This document shows positions 52,396-64,000 of a stretch of 64,000 nt of DNA, one piece after another. This DNA is from Acanthacorydalis orientalis. Its lineage: Eukaryota > Arthropoda > Insecta > Megaloptera > Corydalidae. Where the stretch lies: contig CM068323.1 in NCBI GenBank assembly GCA_034766995.1, positions 23,813,846 through 23,877,845 of the forward strand. Reading direction: 5' to 3'. A program made the translations under genes and the position numbers. How positions within the stretch are numbered: position 1 is the first letter of the stretch; every line of letters starts with the position of its first letter. The notes under the pieces are model-generated. The model worked only from the letters and a program-made list of their open reading frames with translations. It did not search any database and was not told the origin of the DNA.

Positions 52396-52430
52396 CATTC
52401 TTTAATATGCGACTGAGACAAATACCTGAT

Positions 52431-52545
52431 TATTGCGTTGATCACATCGTTATCGAAATCCTCATAAATAGCAATCATAAAGAATATAAATCAGTTATTG
52501 AACATTTTTTAAAAGAAAAATTGTAGTGTCTTAGGGAGAGTTAAA
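52431..52545 (+). mobile_element. dispersed hammerhead-like repeat, family 1, copy H
   Basis: TGATCACATCGTTATCGAAATCCTCATAA matches the stem II / GAAA region with partial pairing, and the tail reads TCAGTTATTGAACATTTTTT. Its orientation is opposite to copy G, about 35 bp away, forming an inverted pair. Confidence 0.58.
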
Positions 52546-53438
52546 AAGTAATTTATGAGAGTTTAAATTATGTATTCTACCTCTTTACATTATTTTTTTA
52601 CTTCAGTGGTCTTTTGATTGTTACAATAATTAATACAAGTGTATCTTATTTTTTGTACTAACCATTTTTGATGCCTCAATCAGACAGACATTTAAAAATC
52701 ATATTATTTATAAAGTTACATCTTAATATGTTAATGAAAAAGTTAAATACACTTAATAATTTCATATAACATTTTTTTTATCTAAAACAGATATGATTAA
52801 TTATAAAAGACTGAATTATTTACGATATTGTTATATATTTAGCTTATTTAAATGGTTAAAATACTCTAATATTAAAAATGAAATGCACTAATGTAGGAGA
52901 ACTGTATTTATTAAGATAAACTTTCATATATACTGTATTTATATTTTTCCTTACATATTTTTTGGTTGATATCCAATTTCCTCATTAAATAAAAAACGTA
53001 CAATTTTACTATATTTCATGTACAATTCCTTGATTACTTTTTATTATTTTATACAGTTATTGCTTTTTAAAAAGATATGTTAATAATTAAATAGAGAATA
53101 CAAAAAAAACTTTAACATGTTTGAACTTTATAACACTTATAATAATATTTTTTCTGATGTAATTCCAACACAGTTTGTTTCTACTTTTTAACATCGATTA
53201 TAACAGACTGGTATCAAAAAGAGCAAATAGAATTATTGAATAATGATACTATTTGCTAAAATTGTATTATTTTTCAAAATAATTGCCTTATAGTAACGTT
53301 AAAGTTGTTGTCATTCGAACAATTTACATTTGTAAGCATCGTTTCACCTCAGCTACAATTCTACTACTAAATACACATTACACAAGCTCATAAATATGAA
53401 CGTGCATTGAATATATTACTGTATGAACATTTCAAGTT

Positions 53439-53491
<53 letters not shown>

Positions 53492-53640
53492 GTGCTATAT
53501 AAGGAATATGCATTTGACACATATGTATTCTACACATATATGCCAATATGACTGGCTTGGCATGTTATTAAAAAGATGAAAACAACTTTAATGTAAATTT
53601 TATGCCGTTAAATTGATTTAATGCACCTGATTGGATAAAT
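52546..53640. other. AT-rich gene-free sequence
   Basis: Unique AT-rich DNA with one TA tract at its right side. Nothing recognised. Confidence 0.6.
53442..53488. repeat. (TA)n microsatellite
   Basis: About 23 units. Confidence 0.97.
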
Positions 53641-53989
53641 GAATACTGGCTATTCATTGCATGTTCCCAGCGCGATGGACAACACATTCGTACAAAGTGA
53701 TGCTGAAAAAGTTTGGCGTACGGATATTTAACGAATTATGAAAAGTAAGAAAACACTTGAACGTATTTAAATATTTAAAACAGCCTATTGTGTCATCTGA
53801 AATATATTAAAAACAATCCACGAGAAATAAATAACAAAATATGATTGGGAAGTGTTGAAATTTTAGTTATTTTTATCTTATTACGACACGTACGATTTTA
53901 TATAGTTGTTTTTATTTGTGTGGGTTGTGCGTTTAAAATAAAATGTTTGTCAATAGAAAATTGAAATTACTATTTATAGTTTTCTATTC

Positions 53990-54600
53990 GGTTGTAACTG
54001 GTTGAAGTCTTGATAACGGGAATGAAACCTGAGCCGAGTCTATGAGATTAAGAGAAAAGATATAGTAAGCATCTAGTTAATACTTGTAATAAAAACTATA
54101 AAATATGAACTGCACCGCTGTCATCGATGGGATTGTTTCGAAGATAATTGCATTTTTAAATTTCCTTAATTCGCATTGCACAACTTCAATTAACGTGTTG
54201 CGGTCATCGTTACTTTAAAATATATCACGGTACGCGGTTATTATAACACTGAACTGATTACAACCGGCAAAGTGCTTACTGTAATATTAATTGCATTAGT
54301 GCAGCTTATGTGGGATGAAATGTACGGTAGTAGCATTGTTGTTGAATGTCTGAACGGACACATTTGCATAGTTAAGTGAGCGAGGTGCGAAACATGACAC
54401 TGCGTAGATCTTTAACAAGGAGCGATCTCTTGTCATAATTAACATACGCAAATACGCAGATTCACATGCTACTTGTTTTCGTGGTGCGTGTGAACATGAT
54501 TGACAAGAGTTTTATTCAAATGAGACGGAATCGTCATCTCGTCCATTCATTATTCATTCGATACACATTTTAGATCCAATCTCTCGATGTTGTTACATTA
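53990..54600. other. balanced-composition island, about 600 bp
   Basis: Few T or A runs. It contains GCACCGCTGTCATCGATGGG, CACGGTACGCGG and GAGCGAGGTGCGAAACATG. No notable frame. This is the strongest composition-based candidate for conserved noncoding DNA without any competing open frame. Confidence 0.35.
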
Positions 54601-54802
54601 ATTTAAAAATATAGCGGATCGTAAGTAATATTTCTACTCGAAAAAGTCGCTATTTTTATAGAAATACAATTTTCAAAGATCAAAAGAACGGTACTATATA
54701 TTGTATTACTAAATGGAAATTTCTACTTCATATATAAATCTGATATGCATAACTTTGACGTTTCTAGGAAAATGTATAAAGCGCAATGTATGAAACACTT
54801 TG

Positions 54803-54807
<5 letters not shown>

Positions 54808-54866
<59 letters not shown>
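54808..54866. repeat. (TA)n microsatellite
   Basis: About 29 units. Confidence 0.97.
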
Positions 54867-54870
<4 letters not shown>

Positions 54871-55769
54871 AATGTTGATTCATATATTTCATGTTCAGAA
54901 TTTAAAGTTTTTCAAATATATCATTATTTTGATACTATTTTATTCATGTATTTCGTTCTCCATACTGTGAAATTCGGTACAAAAACACTAAAAATATCTA
55001 TAAGTGTATAAAAATAAGTATTAAGATTCATAAATGATAATTTATAAATATTGGAAAAAATGAAACTTTCTTTAGTAATACCATATTGTGTTTAAATAGA
55101 CACGATTTTTAAGTAAACTGAAAAATAAATAGTGTCACTAACTGAACACATCTCCTAGTTTTTAGAATAAAGAAAGATATAATTTCAGAAATAATAAAAG
55201 AGAACAGAGTGAGTGTCCGAACAGTCAGTAAGTATGAGAGTTTGAGCTTTAGTGGCACATTTGTGTATTTTTTTAAAAAAAAATAGATGTGAGCTTATAT
55301 TTCAAGAGTATCCTAAGTTAATTGAAATAAAAATATAAGAATCTATGGAAATAATCATGAAATTGAAATACAATAATGAGTCAGTCCTGACGAATCAGTC
55401 AAATATTTATCTGTGGTAATTAGTTTTAGCTTGTCATTAAGACATCCTTATATTTCTGAAGAATATAAAAATAGAAATTTAATTTTTACATACTGCTCTA
55501 TAGATGTACATTTTCATCAACATACTGTATTCTGTAATAAGAAAATAAATTTATGTTAACATTTTTTTATATGTCTATATAAGGTATCAAAATAATCATC
55601 ACGTACAGAATTGAATTCCAGATGTTATAATAAAGTAAGAAATGCCTACCTTCACGATATCAAAATAATTCCTTCAAACATGTCCTTAATCCTTCTTAAG
55701 ATCGAAATGACTGTTATGACCTTAAGAACATGTTGTGAACGATCGTAATTTTATCACATAGTGATATAC

Positions 55770-55772
<3 letters not shown>

Positions 55773-55819
<47 letters not shown>
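55773..55819. repeat. (AT)n microsatellite
   Basis: About 23 units. Confidence 0.97.
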
Positions 55820-55822
<3 letters not shown>

Positions 55823-56482
55823 AAAAAACAATCAAGAAATTCTTTTCGTTTCGCCCTGTAACCCTGTCAAAATCTACCACTGGTATATACAACATTCAGT
55901 GTAGCAAACTAACAACAACCAAATGGCAGCTTGTTAGAGGTTGTGATATCTATGTATAAGATTGTATAACAAGCCATCAAGTGCCACCCTTGGATATAAG
56001 GGCGCAGGTAGCTGGGTCAGGATAATATAGAAATGCCTTTGGCTTATCAGAATACTTGACATGTTAAAAGAAATGGTATTTCTTTCTTTTCGGATTTTGT
56101 TTTGTTTTCGATATGTAGGTTAAAATTATGCTAAGATGATGGAAGTATGGATTGAAAAGATATGTATGAGAGACAATTATTAAATTGGGGTAGTTATTTT
56201 AGATCCTTTTTTTGTTTTACCCATTGATTGATTTAGTATGTCGTTGTGGAGTTGACAATTAGGTAACTAAATAGGTCATCTTGACTGTTTTTAATAGGAC
56301 ATATTTTAACATAATTTATCTGATGTATTGTTTAATTTATATGTATTGTTTTTCTTATGTTATGCATCATTGTATTGCTTTCAACAATTGAATACATTCG
56401 AATCAACTCCTTTCAATAATTTGGAAAATTGTAACGGAATTTACATAAAAAAATTAAAAGAATTGTAGACTTTAATGTTTTC

Positions 56483-56524
56483 CCTATTCATTTGTATATA
56501 TATATATATATATGAATGAATAGG
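56483..56524. repeat. TA tract embedded in a 42-bp inverted repeat
   Basis: Unique arms CCTATTCATT and AATGAATAGG flank a short (TA)n. The pairing therefore runs through the whole 42 bp with only two G-T steps. Confidence 0.85.
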
Positions 56525-56687
56525 CATATTTTACGAAAAAAGTTGATTAAATGAAATAAAACCATCAACCAATCGTATACGATTTTGAAATTTTGGTAAA
56601 TTTATGCGAATTAGTATTGGATGCACAGTATAACAATGAAAAAAATGGAAAAAATAATCTAAATTTGATAATATATGATGATGAAGA

Positions 56688-56703
56688 TTATATATATATA
56701 TAT
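56688..56703. repeat. short (TA)n tract
   Basis: About 8 units. Confidence 0.9.
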
Positions 56704-57929
56704 GAACATAGGTTTCAATAACGAATTTATTTAAATCTTTGAAAACTGACCAGAAAAATCAAATTGCGAGTGATGAAATAAATAATAAAAAATATTCAGA
56801 AGTTAAAAAAGCTGTCGAAATAAATTACATCAAAGTCTTTAAAGATCAGATAACTACAGATGCAATTACATGCGTGCAGATCGAATGAGTTAATAAAAAA
56901 AAAACGACATATCTGACCGCAAGGTAGCCAAATTTATATCGATCAAAGATGCATTTTTCTTTAATAAATTGCATAATAAATAATTCTTTAATAATACCAG
57001 ATTTATTATTATAATAACAAATATTATATTTTACCCGGCAGGGATTAAAATTTATATAGAACGAGAAATCAATTATTTTTTAAAGTTTCTGTTTTGAATA
57101 AATGTGCAATAATAATAGAAGATAATATAATTATCTTTAATATCAAACTGTAGCCTTATCATTTTTTTATATCAGTTTTCTAGTAAGTTTGTCTATAACA
57201 ACTAAAGTATTTTACAAACTGCATAAACAGATTGTATGTAATTAATGTAGCAATGTATCTTTTTTATAATTAGATACTGTTTCATGAGAAATATTTAAAA
57301 TTTTCCGTACGAAACACTGATTTTATCTCTAAATAGCAATTTAAAGAAGTTTTGATACTTTTTATAAGTAGATATTTTGATTGTAATAATAGCCACTAGC
57401 ATATTTAACGTCTCTTAAGACTCAGCTGATCGTCACTGCCAGTGAACTATCTTATGCAACGATGTAAATCACTGAGATGTATCTTAAGGCATAAAAAATC
57501 TGTAATAGTTCGACATGTTTAAAAAATTGTAATCGAAACTCGTGAAATCATCGACTGAAAACAATAAAAATATATGTAAAGTTTGTACTTTTGTAGAAAC
57601 GCAGGAATGGAATAGAAATATACAATAAGTGAAATATAACGAAAATTTGTAAAATGTTAATAATGTTGTTTAGAAAAATATATGTGTGATATTTGAATTT
57701 TATGTCGAGATTTCTTTATCTAGGATGAATTAGGTACAGTGTTTGTTGTTCATTCAGAGTTTAATGAATTACTTTTCGATTCATAATCTTTAATTCTATA
57801 TCATTTATGTAATTATATACGTCTTCACCGACTTCAAATCCTTTGCGAGCAATTTAAAATATTTATTCGCAATCATTTATTATATTCATACCTCGCAGAT
57901 ACATTTCCATATTTGGCAGTCTAACAGTG

Positions 57930-58400
57930 AATAAAATCTTACATGTAACACAAATGCAGTGCAGTGAGAGAGATATACGTTATTTCCTCGCAATAATACC
58001 ATCGGCTACACTATAATTATGATTTTTCGAGTGAATCGGATGCAAATGTAGGCAGATAATTCGAAACTATATAAAATATTTCGTGTTTCGAAAGCACTCG
58101 TAACGGCTGCGTAGCTAATCCATCATATAGCTGTTTGGAGAACGTATTGTGAAGATGTTTCCTTTGTGAAGTCACTTTCGTCTCGAACGAGTTCCTCTCT
58201 CGGGAAATGAAAGAATCCTTTAAATTCGAAATACTTTACTTATGTACTCTTATATGTTGGCGGTGTTTGCCGTCTCGTCAATATCTAATACCCGTTTCGT
58301 GCGATGTTCAGAAGAGAACGAGTTCGTTACTATGTATATCGACATGTACACTACCTACCGATATGTTTGTGGAATTGCTATTGTAAATTTTTAATTCAGT
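57930..58400. other. balanced-composition island
   Basis: CpG-bearing words and an intact octamer-type word ATGCAAAT at 58,040-58,047. Eight bases can occur by chance, so it is only a hint of POU-factor binding. No coding frame. Confidence 0.35.
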
Positions 58401-58428
58401 GAATATTTACGTGATGCAATGTTCGAGT

Positions 58429-58431
<3 letters not shown>

Positions 58432-58470
<39 letters not shown>

Positions 58471-58480
58471 AAGAGAGAGA
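58432..58480. repeat. (TA)n followed by (GA)n
   Basis: About 17 TA units, then CATAAAGAGAGAGA. Confidence 0.95.
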
Positions 58481-58824
58481 ATAGATTTTCAATTCGTTGT
58501 ATAGAATTTGAATTTATCTACACTCCTTTTAACTAAAAAAAATGTTAGGAATGTCGACAGAAAAGCATGTCTATTTAATAAACTTAATTTGTGATATAAA
58601 CAATTATAAAAATATATGTTGCGTTTTAAATAATTCACATTTAGGTATTTTTATGAAGAGTCCCGTAATAAATACCAACATACATTCAACAAAGCATTTC
58701 CTAAAATTGTAATTGTGTTTCTATGTCTGCGATCCCGTTAATGCTCGGTACTGATGGTTTTAACTTTTTTTGGACATCTAATTGTCTGCTATCCACTATT
58801 ATTTTCGGCACGTGTTTGCCTCTA

Positions 58825-58910
58825 AAATCTACCTGAAAATAACACATGGCCGAAACTAGTATTGAACAAACATTCAGATGATCCAAAAGGAAGAATACCA
58901 TCAGGATAAA
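58825..58910 (+). mobile_element. dispersed hammerhead-like repeat, family 2, copy 2
   Basis: CTGAAAA (58,833-58,839; one change from CTGANGA), ACACATGGCC, GAAA (58,852), ACTAGT plus A (58,855-58,861), then CAGATGATCCAA and CCATCAGGATAA. It aligns with copy 1 across about 80 bp. Stem II has lost its 5' arm (only GGCC remains), so self-cleavage is doubtful. Confidence 0.65.
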
Positions 58911-60067
58911 ATATTTCTTTACTAAATTGTAAATAGGAAATGAATGACATATTTTCGTAGAGATTGTTGTTAAATATTATATAGAATAGTAAAAAAAGTA
59001 ATAACGAAAAAAATTGACTAGTAATTAAAAAATATTTAAAAAAGCTTAAAAAGAGACCAATGCTTAGGTAAGAATAATTAATAAGATGCATTATTAATGA
59101 TATAAGAAATAAAATGATAATTACCGATAACAATATCTTTAAAAATATTTCTTTAATAATTCACTAATAAAAATCAACTTTTTACCAGAGATAGGAACAT
59201 AAAGATAACTCACAAGAGTATAAAATTTGTTTATACAAACAGTGTACTTCCTTCTTTCATTACATGTTCGTTATTCTTATCTATTATTTAGAGAGCGTAT
59301 GCACTTGGTATGTTGTTATCACTGACCGCATCTACATTGAAGGGTTTCTTCACGGAACCATACAAACAAGGTGAAGTATATACATTCATGTAAAGAATCT
59401 AGAACTTATGTTGTTCTTGTTACTGAATAAAGGGATGGACATTATGTTTATTATGTTATAAATTATGAACATAAAAAAAATATTCAGTGTGTGTAAACGT
59501 CAGAAACGTCAGGTTATATTGAAATGTTTATATTTTAAGATAAGCAGATCAACTAAATCAACAATTTGAAAGATTTATGATAGATAGTTCCGTGTAGAAA
59601 TATTTTTATTTAGATACTTCAATTAAAATGACTTGAAAATGTAAGAATGGAATAGTATGTACTTCACATTTTTTTATATTTTTATTTCTGGTCTCCATTT
59701 AAAAAAATAGTTAGATATCTTATTTTATTTTATAATAATCGCATTGATAAAAGGTTCTAATCGTTTAATTATTTCATTTTTACTAAATTATTTATTTTAA
59801 AAGTGCTCTAATAAAGGTTTTCTTTTTATCACAGGTCATTAATTTATATTTTAAAATTAGTCACGAGTAATAAATAGAAAACGAATTTTAAAAAGTATTT
59901 TGTTACTATATAAATATATAACAAAGATAATTAAATAAATACGATATAATTGAATAGTTAACTAATACAGTAAACGAAAGACTTGCTTTCAAACCATACG
60001 TTGTACTTAGATCTTTCGCCATGTCGAACAACGCCTCAACATAAATAAAAAATGCATGTAATGGCCG

Positions 60068-60098
60068 CTGATGATAACGATAATGATGATGATAATAA
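60068..60098. repeat. (GAT/AAC)n imperfect trinucleotide repeat
   Basis: GATGATAACGATAATGATGA continues as GATAATAACGAT, an imperfect GAT-based run. Confidence 0.8.
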
Positions 60099-60115
60099 CG
60101 ATTTTTAAAGTGGAA

Positions 60116-60489
60116 TATAATTTTTCCAAGACAATATACCCGTGAGATTTCCTAGCGTCACGATGATCTCCAGTTTCAGATACATTAACACATGATTAAA
60201 GAGTTCTTAAGTAGACAGTAATTGCCTTTAAACATGAAACACTGATGGCCAGCTGTGAATAATTTAATAGATGAGGTAGCCGATATAGTCTCCGAATTAT
60301 GTGTACGAAATAAAACCTGTAAGACACCGATGTACGTGTGGGATAATTTACAGGCTTTTAAAGATGCGCTTAATGGACTTCGACGCAATCGAGCAGCTCA
60401 TTCACCGTACTATGCAGTTTATGTGATATTTGATTTCAGGAAAGTGGACAGTTTGAACGATTTCCACGTTATTAACGGACAGTATGTAA

Positions 60490-60490
<1 letters not shown>
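60116..60490. other. balanced-composition island
   Basis: Holds the exon-like frame described separately. It is bounded on the right by a TA tract. Confidence 0.4.
60253..60481 (+). other. candidate internal exon, unknown protein
   Basis: Open frame in a balanced island encoding about 76 residues that look protein-like: a mix of charged and hydrophobic positions (LIDEVADIVSELCVRN, then TPMYVWDNLQAFKDALNGL, then YYAVYVIFDF). The upstream border is GGCCAG with a stop shortly before it, and the downstream border is ACA followed by GTATGT, a good donor. There is no in-frame ATG at the start, consistent with an internal exon. The polypyrimidine tract upstream is weak, and no family is recognised. 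A frame this long can arise by chance at this composition. Confidence 0.2.

Positions 60491-60492
<2 letters not shown>

Positions 60493-60545
<53 letters not shown>
60493..60545. repeat. (TA)n microsatellite
   Basis: About 26 units, starting 12 bp after the candidate exon's donor. Confidence 0.97.
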
Positions 60546-60549
<4 letters not shown>

Positions 60550-60710
60550 TGCCATACAATTAAACACAGTATTTAATAAGCGCATTATCTACCGATTTCT
60601 CTGAATTATTGATTAATTATAAAAAAAATGTTACAATATACAACAGCATTATAAATCTGTTAGACAATGTTTATAAAATTGTATTGTATTTAAATGTAAT
60701 TTTTAGAAAC

Positions 60711-60713
<3 letters not shown>

Positions 60714-60745
<32 letters not shown>
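60714..60745. repeat. (TA)n microsatellite
   Basis: About 15 units. Confidence 0.96.
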
Positions 60746-60749
<4 letters not shown>

Positions 60750-61405
60750 TTCTTTGCCTATACGAGTATACAAAGTTTACACTTGAACATACATTTACTA
60801 TCTAATGCCTTAGTATGTGATATCGATATAAATACCATTTCAAACTTAACTGTTTCTTTAAACTTGTTTCTGAAAGATTGAAAACCTCAATGGTAACAGT
60901 ATCGGTTAATTTTATTGTATGTGAAGTGGTTTAATGTGTCAAATAAAAATACAGTAAAAATAGTTTGGTCAATCGACTGCTTAAACTAAAATAATTCGTT
61001 TATATTTATATTGAGGTACACATAAAATATGTATTAATCTCGTATTTGTATTATATTTTGCAGTAAACTGTTTTATGGTCATGCGACAAACATTCAATGC
61101 GATTTTATCCATTAGTAAAGTACATTGAACAAGTTATTCGGTTTTTATTATATTAACTTACTGATATCTACTAAATTGATTTCAATTAGAGATCAGTATT
61201 CGATTTTCTACATTTTAATATATTAACTAAATTGTATTTTCAATTCTAATATTTAAAGCATTGATTTAAGATTGACTTTTCTGTACCTTACATCACCTCT
61301 TTATCAATAATGATAGATAAACTATTATAATTATTTTGTAAACACAGTAAGAACAGATTCATATTAATTTGTTGATTTCTTCTATCTTATATGTATCAAT
61401 TGATA

Positions 61406-61433
61406 ATATATATATATATAAGAGAGAGAGAGA
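61406..61433. repeat. (TA)n-(GA)n compound microsatellite
   Basis: About 7 TA units, then about 7 AG units. Confidence 0.95.
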
Positions 61434-61466
61434 AATATTCTATATCACAACCGTAAATAAAACACA

Positions 61467-61471
<5 letters not shown>

Positions 61472-61502
<31 letters not shown>
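61472..61502. repeat. (TA)n microsatellite
   Basis: About 15 units, preceded by CACACTGTG. Confidence 0.96.
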
Positions 61503-61507
<5 letters not shown>

Positions 61508-61816
61508 ATTGATGAACGAAAATGAAAAAAGTGTCTTTAAGCTGTTAATTCTCTGATTGTTTTATGGATAACCATACGAGTATGATTTCCTAATTTTGTA
61601 TTTATTACTAGTGTAATATAATACGTAAGTGTTTATTGGTACAAGATGTATAAATTGTTTTATCTGAGGAAAAAAAACAGTTTATTTTTCCAGATTAAGA
61701 AATCACGATACGTTTCATCGCTGTATATATTTACAAACCGTAAATAAACGACTCATTAGACTTCTATAGTTACAAAAATTCTCTTATACCGAATTCAATA
61801 CAATATAAATAACTAA

Positions 61817-61838
61817 TATGTATATATGTATATATGTA

Positions 61839-61869
<31 letters not shown>

Positions 61870-61871
61870 AT
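61817..61871. repeat. (TATATG)n / (TA)n mixed microsatellite
   Basis: A hexanucleotide-like TATATG pattern flanks a central pure TA stretch, on both sides. Confidence 0.94.
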
Positions 61872-61959
61872 TTATAATACAGATTCTATTTTGAAACACT
61901 GACGAAACTGGAATTGAATTCCATTACAGTTTTCATGATTCGTAAGCGAAGTCGTAAAT

Positions 61960-62345
61960 TTATCAAAGAAACGGTATTCAATGTACTATCGGCGTTGTAT
62001 CAAAATATCAGATAAAAAAAATCGTGACTCTCGAATACTGTAATACAGATAAACAGGTCGATAAGCGCGGCGATGACTATAAAATGAAAACTTTGGCGTA
62101 TGGCCGCATCTAAATTGTTCATTTTTGTGTAGACGTGTGTATGGTTATACGTCGTCGGTAATTAAACCATGAATTACGCCTCGAATGATTTTTATAGTTA
62201 TGAGACACTTTGATATATCTCGGAGATAGTAAAAGAAACAACGACAACATTTCGAAAGTGCATCGTAAAAGCTCGAGTTTGTACAGCCAGTGTGTACGTA
62301 TAATGAGACTGTGAGCAATATCCAGTTGTATTACGTAAACATATT
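61960..62345. other. balanced-composition island
   Basis: Contains GATAAGCGCGGCGATGAC and TGGCGTATGGCCGCATC. No coding frame is long enough to note. Candidate conserved noncoding DNA. Confidence 0.35.
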
Positions 62346-63195
62346 TGTATATATTCCATAAAAAATATGTGTGTATTGGGTGTTGTTCGAAAACAGATCA
62401 GGTTTTGTTTCGTTCAGATGGTTGGTCGCTTAGTTATTGATGTAATTAATTTATTCATGCTTTGTTAAGTTTTAATTACATGTCCAACTAACAAAATTAC
62501 ACTTTTAAATCATTGATAATAAAGAACATTTTAAAGAGTTTGCAAAAAGAAACCAGTGTGTTTGAATTTTTGACTTGACATGAATTTAAAATCCAGTTAT
62601 TAATTCATTACAGGTCCATTCATTGAAAAAAAGTCACAACAAATATTTTTTGTATTAATTATCTATTAGTATATTAATCTTTTTATAAAAATATAAATGT
62701 CACTTTAATATAATTTACATCATCTTTTTTATTTTCAAGATTTTCTGAACTACCCTGCATTAATATAGCATCAACGAAACATTATTATAATCCAATTGAA
62801 TAAGCATAATATAAAATCATTATGTTCTTTCTGTCTAAGCCTAATTATTGAACGTTCTTTGAACACTATCTGATAGAGAGACTTAACGAAAAATATCCAC
62901 TTGGTGATCATAATTATCATATAAAATCAAATACTTTACATATTACAAGTATGTAGAATTTTAAAGTTTTTTTAAAAAGCATACAGTGTTCAATTTTATA
63001 CACATCATGTTTTATAAATATTAATTGGTATTTTTTTAAAAAATAAAATCTTTTCATGTTTAGTTAATAAAGTTAAACATCATAAAAAATGTGTTTTTAA
63101 TGTTGTGATATTGCAATACTAGTGAAAAATAGATTGAAACAAAATTTATGTTATTAAAAAAAGTATATTGAAATGTATATTTATTTTAGTATGAC
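62346..63195. other. AT-rich gene-free sequence
   Basis: Nothing recognised. Confidence 0.6.
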
Positions 63196-63199
63196 ATAT

Positions 63200-63226
63200 G
63201 ATATATATATATATATATATATATAT
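63200..63226. repeat. (AT)n microsatellite
   Basis: About 13 units. Confidence 0.96.
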
Positions 63227-63239
63227 GCATGTATATACG

Positions 63240-63700
63240 CACGTGTGTATCCAGGAAAAAGAAAGTAAAACCGTTGTAACCGAAAGAAAGATCATCTGTA
63301 ACATTATCCGCAATCCGAGATCCAACTATTATGTTATAAATGTGGTTAGAACGCATTGAAGTGTTCACTTAGAGTGAAGGAAGACTCACAAAATATCTTC
63401 TTCCATACGAAAAAATAATAGGGTGGTGGTATAACTATGAACTCAAACTGGCGTGACAAAAAGATTATCATATTTCTCTTGATTCTCGGAGAATGGCATT
63501 GTCACATTGCACGAGTCAGCAAACACAATGGTGGTCTCTGCCCACGAGCCCTTACGACACATATTCAGCGCCCAGAAAATATATTTGAGACGTGTGCGAA
63601 AGATAAATATTCCACGCAAACTGGAAAAGTTTTTTTTTTTGAAACATATTAATCAGATAGGGTTATTTTCGGTTTGTAGAAACCGAAATCGTTAAAATAT
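63240..63700. other. balanced island with two overlapping short frames
   Basis: Two + frames (63,437-63,652 and 63,507-63,695) overlap in different phases, and both cross a run of T near 63,632. Neither is recognised. Confidence 0.3.
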
Positions 63701-64000
63701 ATAATCGCATCGTCGATAAAGTGATCTTATTATAAATAATTCTAAAAAAATGTATTTTTAAACGTTAAAATAGGTCATTAATTTAACATTAATGTTTATG
63801 ATCAACTTTTATATTAAAATTGATTATCTTTGAAGAGAATTTGCATTTTAAACAATTTAAATATTTATAAAATATATTTAGAAGATACATATTGAAAAAA
63901 TGATTTTATATATCAAATATCTCTTTTTATTTTTGTACAGCAATGCATCCGTTGCACATATATTTTTCGTTCACACGCAAACGTGCAGAGAAAACGGTTC
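63701..64000. other. AT-rich gene-free sequence, running off the window
   Basis: AT-rich to about 63,930. The last 70 bases become more balanced (CACACGCAAACGTGCAG), perhaps the edge of another island. Confidence 0.5.

Larger units (their letters stand above)
54870..57930. other. AT-rich sequence without a gene
   Basis: Unique AT-rich DNA. The exception is 55,850-56,040, a GC-richer patch with a small hairpin CCCTTGGATATAAGGG (about 55,987-56,002) followed by GCGCAGGTAGCTGGGTCAGG. This could be the head of a decayed SINE, but no B box follows. 57,400-57,480 is slightly balanced. Confidence 0.5.
58481..60115. other. AT-rich gene-free sequence
   Basis: Unique DNA with a family 2 repeat at 58,825. 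A 103-codon - strand frame (58,822-59,133) is hydrophobic and L/F/I-rich, typical of AT-rich noncoding translation, and overlaps that repeat. A small (GAT)n-like run lies at 60,068-60,098. Confidence 0.55.
60550..61960. other. AT-rich gene-free sequence with TA and GA tracts
   Basis: Unique AT-rich DNA between four microsatellites. Nothing else recognised. Confidence 0.6.

Noticed and set aside
55980..56040. GCGCAGGTAGCTGGGTCAGG as the head of a tRNA-derived SINE
   Set aside because: It resembles an A box loosely, but no B box, tail or second copy is seen in the window.
58040..58047. Octamer ATGCAAAT as a POU-factor site
   Set aside because: An 8-mer is expected to occur by chance more than once in a window this size. 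Kept only as a note in the island entry.

Overview
The window looks like nuclear DNA from an animal. It is AT-rich, has no operon-like gene packing, and is crossed by roughly 60 long (TA)n microsatellites (my hand count totals about 2.6 kb, or about 4% of the window). No bacterial, plasmid or phage signature is visible. CpG dinucleotides are common in the less AT-rich stretches (for example around 30,160-30,190 and 40,000-40,140), which suggests little germline methylation. That would fit an insect or another arthropod better than a vertebrate, and hymenopteran-like composition is one possibility. The species cannot be named from this sequence.

I find no protein-coding gene I would defend. 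The open frames are short. Many run straight through (TA)n tracts, giving repeated IYIY peptides, and others overlap on both strands inside balanced-composition islands. The most exon-like frame is at 60,253-60,481 (+), bounded by a possible acceptor AG and a GTATGT donor, but it matches no family I recognise. No tRNA, rRNA or CRISPR is seen. The window is best read as a large intergenic region or a very long intron.

Layout: strongly AT-rich unique sequence alternates with islands of more balanced base composition, a few hundred bases each. Examples are 1.4-1.6, 4.0-4.3, 7.4-7.8, 12.1-12.5, 19.5-20.0, 21.1-21.6, 30.0-30.7, 39.8-40.5, 42.7-43.3, 51.1-51.8, 54.0-54.6, 57.9-58.4, 60.1-60.5, 62.0-62.3 and 63.2-63.7 kb. 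These are the places to look for conserved regulatory DNA or small exons. A full palindromic T-box (Brachyury-type) site at 6,954-6,975 is the clearest single regulatory-looking motif.

Mobile and repeated DNA is sparse but structured. (1) A family of about eight dispersed copies (about 85-125 bp each) shares a core of CTGANGA, a 6-bp stem with an ATC triloop, GAAA, and the palindrome ATGCAT followed by A. This is the layout of the minimal type I hammerhead motif known from Penelope-like elements and animal retrozymes. (2) A second family of three copies has the same layout with ACTAGT as the palindrome. (3) A 207-bp foldback MITE (31,150-31,356) sits inside a (TA)n tract. (4) A roughly 313-bp unit is tandemly repeated 2.5 times at 25,001-25,782. 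(5) A perfect inverted repeat with 23-bp arms lies at 11,653-11,699, and a 104-bp imperfect inverted repeat lies at 20,634-20,737.
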